Shown here: in pieces, positions 14,266 through 22,728 of the stretch
How the letters are laid out: every line of letters begins with the position of its first letter
Numbering within the stretch: position 1 is the stretch's first letter
Source: Lachnospiraceae bacterium
GTDB taxonomy: Bacteria; Bacillota; Clostridia; Lachnospirales; Lachnospiraceae
Direction of reading: 5' to 3'
DNA length: 31,528 nucleotides
NCBI GenBank assembly: GCA_009774375.1
Contig: VSNO01000029.1
Span: 1 to 31,528 of the forward strand
Program-made: the position numbers and the translations under genes
Notes under the pieces: model-generated
What the model was told of the DNA's origin: nothing
The model's database searches: none
What the model saw: the letters and a program-made list of their open reading frames with translations, nothing else

Positions 14266-15183
14266 TTAAAAATCACCCTGATCCTCGTAGTAGACCCATG
14301 CGGAGGATGAACGGAACAGCACTAAGGACACGACCAGTATGATCGTAAACACCACCCACGAAATACTGCTGGCATACCCCATCTTAAAATACGAAAATCC
14401 TTCCTTGTACAGTTTCATCCCCAGCACGTACGTAGACTTCATCGGACCGCCGTCGGTGATGACAAACGCTGAAGTAAAATTCTGCAGCGCCTGGATGATC
14501 TGCATGATCAGATTAAAGAAAATGATCGAAGTGATCTGCGGGATCGTGATCGTAAAGAAAATGCGGATCTTACCGGCGCCGTCGATCTCGGCCGCCTCAT
14601 ACAGGGATCTCGGCACCTGCTTTAACGCCGCCAGAAACATGACCATTGACGAGCCAAACTGCCAGATCTCCAGGGAACAGATCGTCTTTAACGCATACTT
14701 CGTGTCTCCGAGAAAGGATATGGTTGGCAGCGACATCGCCTGCAAAAACGAATTTACCAGGCCATTTTCCAGAAACATCAGCTTCCACAGGATCGCGATC
14801 GCAACACTGCCTCCAAACAGGGATGGTATGTAGTACAGCGTCCTGATCAGATTGATGCCCTTGATATCCCGGTTCAAGAACACTGCCACTGCCAGCGCCA
14901 TGATCAGCTTCCCCGGAACTGTGTAGAGCGTATAGACGATCGTGACCTTCAGGGAATTCCAGAATTCCGTATCCTGCGTGAACAGCTTTATATAATTTTT
15001 GAGTCCGACCCACTCGGGAACCGCCCCGATGGTATACTCATTAAAAGAATAAAACAGCGACATCAGAAAAGGATACAGCTGCAGGATGGCAAACCCGATC
15101 AGCCACGGAGCGATATAGATGAACGCCTGATAATCCCTTTTCGTATATCCTGATTTTTTTACAGCACTCTTTGCAGATCTCAT
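14266..15183 (-). CDS. Carbohydrate ABC transporter permease (LacF/MalF-like)
   Basis: The 305-residue protein is the first permease of the same CUT1 importer. Its first helix begins in YIAPWLIGFAILQLYPFLMS, and its EAA loop reads LYEAAEIDGAGKIRIFFTIT. The C-terminal segment (FRSSSAWVYYEDQGDF) is typical of LacF-like proteins. The ATG has GAGGAGA about 8 bases upstream. A 10-bp hairpin in the gap before it (15225-15247) probably lowers or stabilises parts of the transcript, so that more binding protein than permease is made. Confidence 0.92.
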   Translation of the reverse strand: MRSAKSAVKKSGYTKRDYQAFIYIAPWLIGFAILQLYPFLMSLFYSFNEYTIGAVPEWVGLKNYIKLFTQDTEFWNSLKVTIVYTLYTVPGKLIMALAVAVFLNRDIKGINLIRTLYYIPSLFGGSVAIAILWKLMFLENGLVNSFLQAMSLPTISFLGDTKYALKTICSLEIWQFGSSMVMFLAALKQVPRSLYEAAEIDGAGKIRIFFTITIPQITSIIFFNLIMQIIQALQNFTSAFVITDGGPMKSTYVLGMKLYKEGFSYFKMGYASSISWVVFTIILVVSLVLFRSSSAWVYYEDQGDF

Positions 15184-15224
15184 ATCTCAGTTCTCTCCTC
15201 TCTCGACGAAATATGGTAACACAA

Positions 15225-15247
15225 AGGGGTGCAGAAACTGCACCCCT
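15225..15247 (-). promoter_or_regulatory. Intercistronic hairpin between binding protein and permease
   Basis: AGGGGTGCAG (15225-15234) and CTGCACCCCT (15238-15247) form a perfect 10-bp stem with a 3-base loop. Only three T follow on the minus strand, so it is more likely an RNA 3' stabiliser or partial terminator than a full stop. The arrangement recalls the malE-malF gap of enterobacteria. Confidence 0.65.
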
Positions 15248-15272
15248 CCAGACATCTATGGCACTGTCATCC

Positions 15273-16646
15273 TCACTCTACCAGACCTGATAAAAGTTTT
15301 AACGTCTCCTCCGCAGCTGTGGCCGGATCCTTTGCGCCATACCCGATGCTCTCCACTGCATCAAACAGGATCTCTTTTGCTTCATTGGTGGAAGAGATCT
15401 TGTCGTTTGGTGTTCCGCCCATCGCTGCCGCAATGTTGGCTCCTTCCATCGTCCACTCTGTCAGGAGACCTGCATCAGAGCATATCTGCCTTGCCTTTTC
15501 TGTGGGCGGAACGCTTCTGGTCGTTCCCAGGGTTTCCATCGCTGTCTCATTGTTGAAGAAATAGTCCATGAACTCCGCCGCTTCGTTCGGGTGTTCACTT
15601 GTCTTCGTGATCGCAAACACCTGCGGCGTATTGGAGGCCCATCCCGCCTCAGAGGCGCTGCCAAGCTTCGGGATCTGTCCTGCATAGTATTCCACGTCCG
15701 CATTTGCCGCTGTCATGACATCCATCGTGGAGATATAGGTAAAAGTAGCCACGTATTTTCCCTCGATCCAGTTCGTGTCATTCTGCAGATCATCTCCACT
15801 GTAAGACGCCTGATAAGATGCCGGCGGAATCACGCCTTCATCAAACAGTGCTTTCACGTAAGCGTACACTTCCTCCAGCTGGTCCTGGGTGATACGGATC
15901 TGCTTTGCATCGGCGTCGATGAGCGTGCCGCCGGCCAATTGTTTTGCGTAATTAAACACGATCAGATTGGCGATGTACTCTTTGTTCATACTCAGCAGAT
16001 ACAGCTCCGGATCATACTCTTTTACTTTCTTTCCCATCTCCAGCAGATCCTTCCACTCATACGGCTGCGTGAAATCAAGCCCGATCTGGTCAGCCAGGGT
16101 CTTGTTCACCAAAAGTCCCGCACCCGATATCCCGCTCGGAAGTCCTAACTGCTTCCCATCATATCTGCCGTTGATCTCGAGCGAGATGTAAGCCTCGTCA
16201 AAATTCCCCATATCTACTCCAAGCTCCGCATAATCAAGGAAATAATCCCCGGATGCCACATACGTAGGAAAGACTTCCGGATCCACCTGTACGATATCCG
16301 CGGCTGTACCGGACGCCAGGGAAGTCGCCAGCTTGTCATGATATCCATCGCTTCCGCCGTACTCCGCCTCGATCGTGATATTGGGATGCAGTTTTTCAAA
16401 CTGATCGATCACAGCCAGCGTCGCCTCCGCCCGCTCGTCACCGCCCCACCACGCAAATCGGAGTGTGATCTGGTCCCCGTCAGAAGACGCCTTTGCCGGG
16501 GCTCCTGAGCTGTTGTCGGCACTGCTGCCCGACGTGTCCCCCACAGCCTGGTCCTGTACAGTGTCATCCCCCGAACCGCCGCAGCCTGCAAGGAGAACGG
16601 TTGTCATCGACAAGGATAAGATAAGCGTCAGTATTTTTTTCTTCAT
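15273..16646 (-). CDS. Sugar-binding lipoprotein of ABC transporter
   Basis: The 457-residue protein is an extracellular solute-binding protein of family 1. Its signal peptide ends in the lipobox LLAGC, followed by a Ser/Gly/Asp-rich linker. The mature part starts with ITLRFAWWGGDERAEATLAVIDQFEKLHPNI-type sequence, as in oligosaccharide binders, and later has LASGTAADIVQVDPEVFPTYV. The ATG has AGGGAGG about 7 bases upstream. It is the first structural gene after the YesM-type kinase and has its own A+T-rich promoter at 16692-16720. The ligand cannot be named. AraC-type YesN regulators and such transporters commonly handle plant or host oligosaccharides. Confidence 0.92.
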   Translation of the reverse strand: MKKKILTLILSLSMTTVLLAGCGGSGDDTVQDQAVGDTSGSSADNSSGAPAKASSDGDQITLRFAWWGGDERAEATLAVIDQFEKLHPNITIEAEYGGSDGYHDKLATSLASGTAADIVQVDPEVFPTYVASGDYFLDYAELGVDMGNFDEAYISLEINGRYDGKQLGLPSGISGAGLLVNKTLADQIGLDFTQPYEWKDLLEMGKKVKEYDPELYLLSMNKEYIANLIVFNYAKQLAGGTLIDADAKQIRITQDQLEEVYAYVKALFDEGVIPPASYQASYSGDDLQNDTNWIEGKYVATFTYISTMDVMTAANADVEYYAGQIPKLGSASEAGWASNTPQVFAITKTSEHPNEAAEFMDYFFNNETAMETLGTTRSVPPTEKARQICSDAGLLTEWTMEGANIAAAMGGTPNDKISSTNEAKEILFDAVESIGYGAKDPATAAEETLKLLSGLVE

Positions 16647-16691
16647 AGAAAAAACCTCCCTTTTCTTTAAATTTATTAAATTTATTTTAAC

Positions 16692-16720
16692 TTAATAAAC
16701 TTAATATGAAAAGGAAGGCC
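16692..16720 (-). promoter_or_regulatory. Promoter of the sugar transporter genes
   Basis: On the minus strand TTTTCA, a 17-base spacer and TAAAAT form a moderate sigma-A promoter about 45 bases before the binding-protein ATG. The spacer and flanks contain repeated TTTATTAAGTT-like A+T-rich motifs that could bind the AraC-type regulator. The assignment is from pattern only. Confidence 0.45.
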
Positions 16721-16782
16721 CCTTTACAAATTTCTTCTCTTTTTCACTTCTTTGTGCAACATGCACTCTTTTTTTTACATAT

Positions 16783-18230
16783 TTATTCTTTTTTTGTGCT
16801 TTTCTCATTTATGGGAAGGCTGAATTCCACGACGCATCCTTCATTTTTCCTGCTCCTCACATGGATCGCAGACTCCTCCCCATAATAGATCTTCAGGCGG
16901 CTGTTCACATTGGACATCCCGATGTGCCGCACGTTGATCCGCTCAATGCTCTCCTGAAACGACCGGATCTCCTCCTCCGTCATGCCGACTCCGTTGTCCG
17001 TCACCCGAAAGATCACCCTGCCATCCTTCTTAAATATGTTCACCTGGATATATCCCTTCTCGTTGGAAAGGCGTACTCCGTGCACGATGCTGTTCTCCAC
17101 CAGAGGCTGGATCATCAGGCGGAACACCGGAAATTCCCACAGATCCTCGTCTATTTCATAGTAGACGATAAAACAATCCCCAAAGCGAAGCCTCTGTATC
17201 GCCACATATTTCTTCAGATACTCGATCTCCTGCCGCAGGGTGATCGTCTCCATGGGACTACTCAGCGCATACTGCAGGATCTCTGACAGATCCTCCAGCA
17301 TCCGGATCGCAGCCTCCGCACTGTTTCCGAGCTTGCGCATCTCAAATTCCACATTCTGCAGCACATTAAACAGAAAATGGGGGTTGATCTGAAGCTGCAG
17401 AGCCGTCAGCTCCGCGATCTCCTGCTCCTGCTGCTTCTGCTTCAGACTGTTGTTCAGCTGCATGTTGTGCAGAAACAGATAGATGATGTTGTTCAGCACG
17501 ACGTCATACTCATTCTTCTCCTCCCGCTCCGGCTCCGTCGGGTACGTTCCAAGCTCCGCATCCCGAAACACGTTGACCATGTGATCGATCCTGTCAAAGG
17601 ACTCTTTCGCCGTCCTGTATGCCAGATACATCATCACGACCATACTGATGCCAAGTACCAGAAAAAAGAAACTGGCGATCCCCCTGATATTGTCCCATAT
17701 CACATCCTGGGAGATCAGGGAGACGATCTGCAGCCGATAGCTGTTATCACTGCTCATGTTCACCATGTACAGTTTCTTCCCGATCCGGATCCATCTGCTC
17801 TCATTTCCGGCAAACATATCCGGCGGGAGGTCTTCAAGCGCACTTTCCTGCTGCGTATCCCATCGAAACAGATACTCGCCCTCACCGTTGTAAAAAAGAA
17901 CAGCCTCCCGGTTGCTGTACAATGTCTGGGTAAGCAGATTCTGATATTTCTCAATGTCGATATTCATGACGACGATTCCATCTAACAGCAGCATTCTCTG
18001 GAAAACATGGAAGAGTTGTTCGTCAGCTGGTCATTCTGGAATATGACATTGCTGACCACAAAATCCAGGCTGGTATTGACGTTGGTGAGCGTATTCTGCG
18101 CACGCCCCTTCAGGTCTTTCTGCATCTGGAACACCAGCACCAGTATGCATGCCACGAACAATAATAAAAGCGGAATCATCATGAGCTTACAGTAGTCAAA
18201 AAAATTCCGCAGAAAATATTTCTTTTTCAT
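16783..18230 (-). pseudogene. YesM-type sensor histidine kinase, frameshifted
   Basis: Two overlapping frames together make one kinase of the YesM/LytS type. The first (18230 to 17982, 82 codons) gives the N-terminus with a membrane helix (MMIPLLLLFVACILVLVF) and part of the sensor, then ends ECCC-stop. The second (from about 17994 to 16783) continues with sensor sequence and a second helix (FFFLVLGISMVVMMYLAY). It then has a linker, the His_kinase motif INPHFLFNVLQN, N box LVENSIVHG and G box DNGVGM. Removing two bases from the AGAGA run at 17995-17999 joins them as SSMFSRMLLLDG. The ATG overlaps the stop of the regulator gene (ATGA). Either the gene is inactivated or phase-variable, or the sequence has an error. 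The second frame starts with its own ATG but would lack the first membrane helix. Confidence 0.8.
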
Positions 18231-18958
18231 CCATTGATCCCTTTGTGGCTCCTGTACTCCTTCGGTGTCATTCCAAGATATGCCTTAAAAGCCCTGGAAA
18301 AATTCTTCGGGTTATCGTACCCCACATAATACGCCACGTCATAACTTTTAAACTGGATATTATCCAGCAGTTCGCATGCTTTTTTCATGCGGACCTCCGT
18401 CAGGTACTCCATAAATCCCTTCCCCGACTTTTCCTTAAAGATCCTGGACAGGTATCCCGAGCTCATTCCCACCAGTGCCGCCGCCTCATTCTGTGAGGCA
18501 TCCTGATAATGCTGTTCGATATAATTTTTTACCTCCCTGACGATCTGATCATAATACGCCACCGGCGCTTCCGCACTCACATGATTTTCCTCGTCAAGTT
18601 CTTCCCTGATCTTGCTGAAACACTCACTCAGCTCCTGAAACCTGATGGGTTTCAAAAGATAATCTTCCACCTTGTAGCGGATCGCAGACCGAAAATATTC
18701 GTAGTTCTGATAACTGCTGATAAAAACAATGCGGACCGGCATACCGGAGATCCGTTCGCACAACTCAATCCCTGAAAGATCCGGCATCTCGATATCGCTG
18801 ACCACCACATCGACATGATGGCTCTCAATATACTGCAGCGCCCTTCTTCCACTCTGAAAATAAGCTGCGACAGAAAAACCCATCTGCTCCCATGGAAACA
18901 GATGCGCGATCCCCTCAGCGATCCGCTCTTCATCATCAATGATGATAATCTCGTACAT
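18227..18958 (-). CDS. YesN/AraC-family response regulator
   Basis: The 243-residue regulator has a receiver domain with phosphoacceptor D55 in VVVSDIEMPDLSG and a C-terminal AraC-type double helix-turn-helix (VKNYIEQHYQDAS... then VAYYVGYDNPKNFSRAFKAYLGMTPKEYR). The ATG at 18958 was chosen because AGGAAAGGG precedes it and because the receiver then begins MYEIIIIDDE as usual; the open frame extends 24 codons further, into the promoter. Its kinase partner overlaps its stop codon but is frameshifted. It most likely controls the downstream sugar transporter. Confidence 0.92.
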   Translation of the reverse strand: MYEIIIIDDEERIAEGIAHLFPWEQMGFSVAAYFQSGRRALQYIESHHVDVVVSDIEMPDLSGIELCERISGMPVRIVFISSYQNYEYFRSAIRYKVEDYLLKPIRFQELSECFSKIREELDEENHVSAEAPVAYYDQIVREVKNYIEQHYQDASQNEAAALVGMSSGYLSRIFKEKSGKGFMEYLTEVRMKKACELLDNIQFKSYDVAYYVGYDNPKNFSRAFKAYLGMTPKEYRSHKGING

Positions 18959-19012
18959 AACTGCCCTTTCCTGACATACAAACCATAGAACCACACAGAT
19001 AACTTTACATTC

Positions 19013-19041
19013 AATATACCAAATTTCCACTAAATCGTCAA
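19013..19041 (-). promoter_or_regulatory. Sigma-A promoter of the YesN-YesM operon
   Basis: TTGACG (19041-19036), 17 bases and TATATT (19018-19013) form a near-consensus vegetative promoter on the minus strand. It lies in the 126 bases between the spoVAA stop and the regulator start, with no clear terminator in between. Some read-through from spoVAA into the sugar module is possible during sporulation. Confidence 0.8.
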
Positions 19042-19084
19042 ATTAATTCTAAATACGACAGAAAACGACAAATTATTACAAGCT

Positions 19085-19762
19085 TCACTCCACATCCTTC
19101 TCCAGTTTCTGCCTGTCCGCCATCTCCACGAGCGCCTGGTTGACGTCGCGTTCATAATTTCTCATCTCCACCTCAAGCGGCGTCGGATCCGAAGTCAGCC
19201 GCTTGCCGCCGATATGATTGTAGAATACGATGATCCCTGCCGCGAGCCCGATCGAATATGAGATCTCCAGCGCCGTGTATCCGTCCGACTCCACGCCTGT
19301 CACCAGCTCGTAGATCCTGCTGAGCACATCCGCCAGCCCGACATCATTGTGAAATGCCATGATCGTGAACGCAGAGCCAAAGAAACAGATCAGCGACACG
19401 AACGCGATCTTGATATACGCGCCCGGCCCATATTTCTGTTCCGGCTTGTCGTGCTGCAGCGATGCCTTTTCGATGATGATGTCCGTCTCACCGATACTCT
19501 CGACCGTGATCCCCGGACAGAGCTTTGTGATCTGTTCTATTATTTTCAGGACGCTGACCACCACACGCGGCTGTCCGTCCTGCCGGAAACGGTGTACCTT
19601 GAGCACTTCCGCTTTTGCCCTGATCGTCTCGTCCTCGCAGTAGACACTCGCCACGTCAGAGAGCTCGACGTCCTCCTTTGCCAGCGCTACGTTCTGTTTT
19701 GCCATGAGATACAATACTACATTTGCCACAAAAATAACCATGCCTTTCCGAAATCTTTTCAT
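19085..19762 (-). CDS. spoVAA: Stage V sporulation protein AA
   Basis: The 225-residue protein is SpoVAA, part of the SpoVA dipicolinate channel. The N-terminal soluble half contains LYLMAKQNVALAKEDVELSDVASV. Two membrane helices follow, with the family segments IMAFHNDVGLADVLSRIYELVTG and YSIGLAAGIIVFYNH, then KRLTSDPTPLEVEMRNYERD, which closely resembles Bacillus SpoVAA. Length is close to normal. Two starts are possible: 19762 (with GGAAG at 7 bases) or 19741 (MVIF...), which matches the start of spoVAB. The second lies in the stem of a hairpin. The partner gene spoVAB is not next to it but 5.8 kb away, beyond a sugar-uptake module. Confidence 0.93.
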   Translation of the reverse strand: MKRFRKGMVIFVANVVLYLMAKQNVALAKEDVELSDVASVYCEDETIRAKAEVLKVHRFRQDGQPRVVVSVLKIIEQITKLCPGITVESIGETDIIIEKASLQHDKPEQKYGPGAYIKIAFVSLICFFGSAFTIMAFHNDVGLADVLSRIYELVTGVESDGYTALEISYSIGLAAGIIVFYNHIGGKRLTSDPTPLEVEMRNYERDVNQALVEMADRQKLEKDVE

Positions 19763-19788
19763 CAGATTTCTTCCGATACATGGTTATT
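19733..19788 (-). promoter_or_regulatory. Hairpin leader at the spoVAA start
   Basis: AATAACCATG (19733-19742) is the exact reverse complement of 19779-19788. An inner stem GAAATCT/AGATTTC adds to it. One arm contains the second possible spoVAA start codon. The arms and flanks repeat those at 13290-13346 in front of spoVAB, while the loop differs. Confidence 0.6.
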
Positions 19789-19813
19789 ATCTGTCATTAT
19801 TCATTTTTTATAC
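19785..19813 (-). promoter_or_regulatory. Sigma-G/F-like promoter of spoVAA
   Basis: GTATA (19813-19809), 17 bases and GATAATA (19791-19785) fit a forespore sigma-G-type promoter with one deviation in the -10. The position and family of the gene support the call. No good sigma-A promoter is seen in the 84-base gap between the YerB-like gene and spoVAA. Confidence 0.45.
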
Positions 19814-19846
19814 GAACGCTGCGATCATCGGTCGTATCTGCATTTA

Positions 19847-21004
19847 TTATTTGACCACGACACTCTGCCATGAGTCAGAGGGCACCAGCGCGATGTATGT
19901 CTTGCCGGTATTGAGCACGAGCGGCTCGCCTGTCAGTCTCAGATAGATCGTCGGTGAATTTTCCGCCGCCTTGATCCAGATCACCGGAATCATCTTCCCG
20001 TCCGTGATATAGTACGCCGTGCGGCCGGAATCGATCGCATTGTAGATCATATATCCGTTCTTGTCCAGCTGTGAAAAGGTCGTATCCTGTATCAGCAGAT
20101 TCTTAAATGTCAGCTGCGCGTTGTTGTGCAGCGGATCTTTGTGAGCCTTTCCATATTCATAGTAATCATATGTATTTGTCGCCGCATTGTAGATCAGCTT
20201 CGACTGATTGTGCGGGAACGGCAAATCGATCTCTGTGCAGGGTACTGCTTCCGGATAGATCGACAGATCGATCTCCACATCCGAGAATGTAAAATGCGGT
20301 CCGGGATAATACGCATTGTACTCCTTGGTAAAACCAGCTTTCTGGATCCTGCTCGCGATCTCGCCTGTGCAGACATACTCCGTATATTCCCTTCTCTTGC
20401 CATTGTTGATGCGCTTAAAGCCGCCGCTCAGATTGTTCGAATACGGCTTCGCAGCCCAGTCGTTGATGTAGAACGGTCCTCCGTCATGGCACAGGATCGC
20501 ATTCCACTCCGCCGCGAGCATAAAGTTGGTAGGTCTCACGCTCCGGATGCTCCCAAACTGTGTGATCTTCCCCCAGTCCTTGACGATCGCCATCAGACGC
20601 GTGATGCGCCCGTTTGCAGTGCTGTTCATCATCTCGTACACGACATCCGCCTCTGTCAGTCCATAGTGCGGGAGCGCCGCCTTCTCATTGTCGACCATGA
20701 TCGCCACAGGACGCTGATTCTGCAGGCTGATATCGATCCACTCATTCGTCAGCTCGCTGCGGTACAGGTTTCCCTGCGGTGTCGTCAGCTGTGCGGACTG
20801 CTGCAGCTGTACATCAGCATTTGTCATATCAAGCAGTGTCACCGGCAGCACATTCTCCTGTGCCGCATAGTCCATATGGACCTCGGTCACGGACTCATTT
20901 CCCTTTTCCTCCACGATCTGGCTGCCCGGCAGGACAGACATCACCGTGACCGCTGCCAGTATCGCAGCACCTGCCATCATACACTTTTGTTTTCTGTTTC
21001 TCAT
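19847..21004 (-). CDS. YerB-like DUF3048 protein, exported
   Basis: The 385-residue protein has an N-terminal membrane/signal segment (KCMMAGAAILAAVTVMSVLPG) and the two-part DUF3048 architecture of Bacillus YerB. Hallmarks are RPVAIMVDNEKAALPHYGL, ADVVYEM, ITRLMAIV and FGSIRSVRPTNF. The C-terminal domain ends with ALVPSDSWQSVVVK. The molecular function of the family is not established; the protein should be exposed outside the membrane. The ATG has AGGAGG about 9 bases upstream, and a sigma-A promoter lies at 21076-21104. It precedes spoVAA by 84 bases. Confidence 0.9.
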   Translation of the reverse strand: MRNRKQKCMMAGAAILAAVTVMSVLPGSQIVEEKGNESVTEVHMDYAAQENVLPVTLLDMTNADVQLQQSAQLTTPQGNLYRSELTNEWIDISLQNQRPVAIMVDNEKAALPHYGLTEADVVYEMMNSTANGRITRLMAIVKDWGKITQFGSIRSVRPTNFMLAAEWNAILCHDGGPFYINDWAAKPYSNNLSGGFKRINNGKRREYTEYVCTGEIASRIQKAGFTKEYNAYYPGPHFTFSDVEIDLSIYPEAVPCTEIDLPFPHNQSKLIYNAATNTYDYYEYGKAHKDPLHNNAQLTFKNLLIQDTTFSQLDKNGYMIYNAIDSGRTAYYITDGKMIPVIWIKAAENSPTIYLRLTGEPLVLNTGKTYIALVPSDSWQSVVVK

Positions 21005-21075
21005 AAAATCTTTCCTCCTGATCTTATTGATTCAATTCTGTTTCAGCTCTGTCAACAACAAACAAGTTTCGCTTT

Positions 21076-21104
21076 AATATAACATATCTGGCAGGAAAAT
21101 GCAA
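21076..21104 (-). promoter_or_regulatory. Sigma-A promoter of the YerB-like gene
   Basis: TTGCAT (21104-21099), 17 bases and TATATT (21081-21076) lie about 70 bases before the ATG. A TTGACA also occurs closer to the gene, but without a good -10 at the proper distance. Confidence 0.6.
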
Positions 21105-21135
21105 TTTTTTCCCTGATTTATTTCTTTCAGGGCAT

Positions 21136-22602
21136 TCACACCCCATCTGCCGGAATCACCTTCACCCAGTCCAGCCTGCCATCGTGTCCGGCTCCATGGA
21201 TATGCCTCCCGTCGGTACGAAAGCGCTCTATATAGTCCCACACTTCCTGGCTGATCCGCTCACCGGGACAGATCACTGGGATCCCGGGCGGATACGGCGC
21301 AATCATCTGACCCGCGATCTGCCCCGCCGCCTCCTGCCAGCGGATCGTTTTCATCTCAGAAAAATAAGCCTGACGCGGTGTCATGACCTGCCGGGGGATT
21401 TCCGGAAATGCCGGATACCCGTCTCTTTCAGGCGGCCTTTGCAAAGCCGGCCGGCGGACGCATTTCCCGCTGATATCCTTACATGCCGCGACAAGTCTGT
21501 CCATGTCCCGCATCTCATTGGCATACGTCACAACAGCAAGCACATTCTCACAGTCCGAGAGTTCCACATGGACCGCATACTCCTCCAGAAGCATTTTTTC
21601 CAGCATATAGCCTGTCAGCCCGATCCCGCGGGCGGAGATCACCAGTCTCGTCCTGTCTGTCCGATCCCCTTCCATACAGCAAAACCCCGCTATTTTCCCG
21701 ATCCTCTCCCGCGCATACTCCGCAAGCCGCAGCGCCTTCTCCATCATCTGCCTGCCGTTTGCGGCAAGCTCATACCGGGCACAGTCGAGCGATATCATCA
21801 ACAGATAACTCGGACTCGTGCTCTGCACCAGCTGCAGATCCTGAGCGATCCGGTTCAGCGCCGCCTCCCCCACACCGTGGTGTCTGATGTGCAGTACCGC
21901 GCTCTGTGTCAGCGCCCCTGTGACCTTGTGCATGCTCTGCACACAGACATCCGCACCCGCCTCGAGCGCGCCCATCGGAAGCCTGTCATGAAAGTACACA
22001 TGTCCCCCATGTGCCTCGTCGACCAGCAAAAGCGCATCGTGCGCGTGGCAGATCTCCGCGATCGCCTCCAGATCCGAACAGATGCCATAATAGCTCGGAC
22101 TCACCAGGAACAATGCCCTGCAGTCCGGATGCTCCTCAAATCCCTTCCGGACCGCATCCGGCGTGACCGCCCCCTGCACCGCCCAGTCAGCGATCATCTC
22201 CGGCATCACATACACCGGCTCCGCGCCGGACAGGATCAGACCCATCAGAGCAGACTTGTGCGCGTTCCTGGCGACCATGATCTTTCCGCCCTCAAATGCC
22301 GCGCTGAGGATCATCGCCTCATTCCCACAGGTACTCCCGTTCACCAGGAAAAAACTCCGATCCGCACCGTAAAGCGCGCTGAGCAGTCCCTGCGCCTCGC
22401 GGATCGCCCCCTCCGGGCTGTGCAGGTCATCCGTGAGCGGCGTCTCCGTCACATCATACGCAAAGATCCCTGTCCCGACCCTGTCCGTCCAGCGCGGACA
22501 GATACCCTTATCCAGTCTGTGCCCGGGCACCTTAAAATACGCGGGATCCGTCTCGATCAGATCGGTCACTGCCTGCAGCAGCGGTGTCTGTTCCTGATTC
22601 AT
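21136..22602 (-). CDS. Orn/Lys/Arg decarboxylase family protein (PLP enzyme)
   Basis: The 488-residue enzyme belongs to the aspartate-aminotransferase-fold group of basic amino-acid decarboxylases (Bacillus SpeA/YaaO type). It removes the carboxyl group of arginine, lysine or ornithine to give a polyamine or its precursor. The PLP-binding lysine is K226 in SMHKVTGALTQ. D195 and H198 in DEAHGGH contact the cofactor, and FKVPGHRLDKG near the N-terminus is a family mark. The ATG at 22602 was chosen over a start 33 bases upstream because AAAGGAG stands directly before it. The substrate cannot be read from the sequence. It diverges from the PHP gene across 126 bases. Confidence 0.88.
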   Translation of the reverse strand: MNQEQTPLLQAVTDLIETDPAYFKVPGHRLDKGICPRWTDRVGTGIFAYDVTETPLTDDLHSPEGAIREAQGLLSALYGADRSFFLVNGSTCGNEAMILSAAFEGGKIMVARNAHKSALMGLILSGAEPVYVMPEMIADWAVQGAVTPDAVRKGFEEHPDCRALFLVSPSYYGICSDLEAIAEICHAHDALLLVDEAHGGHVYFHDRLPMGALEAGADVCVQSMHKVTGALTQSAVLHIRHHGVGEAALNRIAQDLQLVQSTSPSYLLMISLDCARYELAANGRQMMEKALRLAEYARERIGKIAGFCCMEGDRTDRTRLVISARGIGLTGYMLEKMLLEEYAVHVELSDCENVLAVVTYANEMRDMDRLVAACKDISGKCVRRPALQRPPERDGYPAFPEIPRQVMTPRQAYFSEMKTIRWQEAAGQIAGQMIAPYPPGIPVICPGERISQEVWDYIERFRTDGRHIHGAGHDGRLDWVKVIPADGV

Positions 22603-22660
22603 TCCGTCTCCTTTCTGCAATGCCAGACTCTCCATACTTCCCTGCCAGAAAAAATCCCTG

Positions 22661-22689
22661 TTAACATTTGCTGTGGTTTATGCTATAGT
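22661..22689 (+). promoter_or_regulatory. Sigma-A promoter of the PHP-domain gene
   Basis: TTAACA (22661-22666), 17 bases and TATAGT (22684-22689) form a good promoter for the only plus-strand gene. It lies about 40 bases before the start, and AAAGGAGG follows as ribosome site. No equally clear promoter was found for the divergent decarboxylase gene. Confidence 0.7.
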
Positions 22690-22728
22690 GGTTATATCCC
22701 AGAGAACATTCAAAGGAGGTAGAACCCC

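Noticed and set aside
16754..16766. Palindrome GTGCA-ACA-TGCAC as terminator of the YesM-type kinase
   Set aside because: The stem is only 5 bp, and the T-run lies on the plus-strand side, the wrong direction for the gene.
21113..21134. CCCTGA/TCAGGG stem behind the decarboxylase gene as terminator
   Set aside because: The stem is 6 bp and is followed by A rather than T on the minus strand.
21184..22722. Long plus-strand open frame of about 512 codons opposite the decarboxylase gene
   Set aside because: It is the antisense shadow of a clearly conserved PLP enzyme; the translation is rich in Arg, His and Pro and has no domain or ribosome site.
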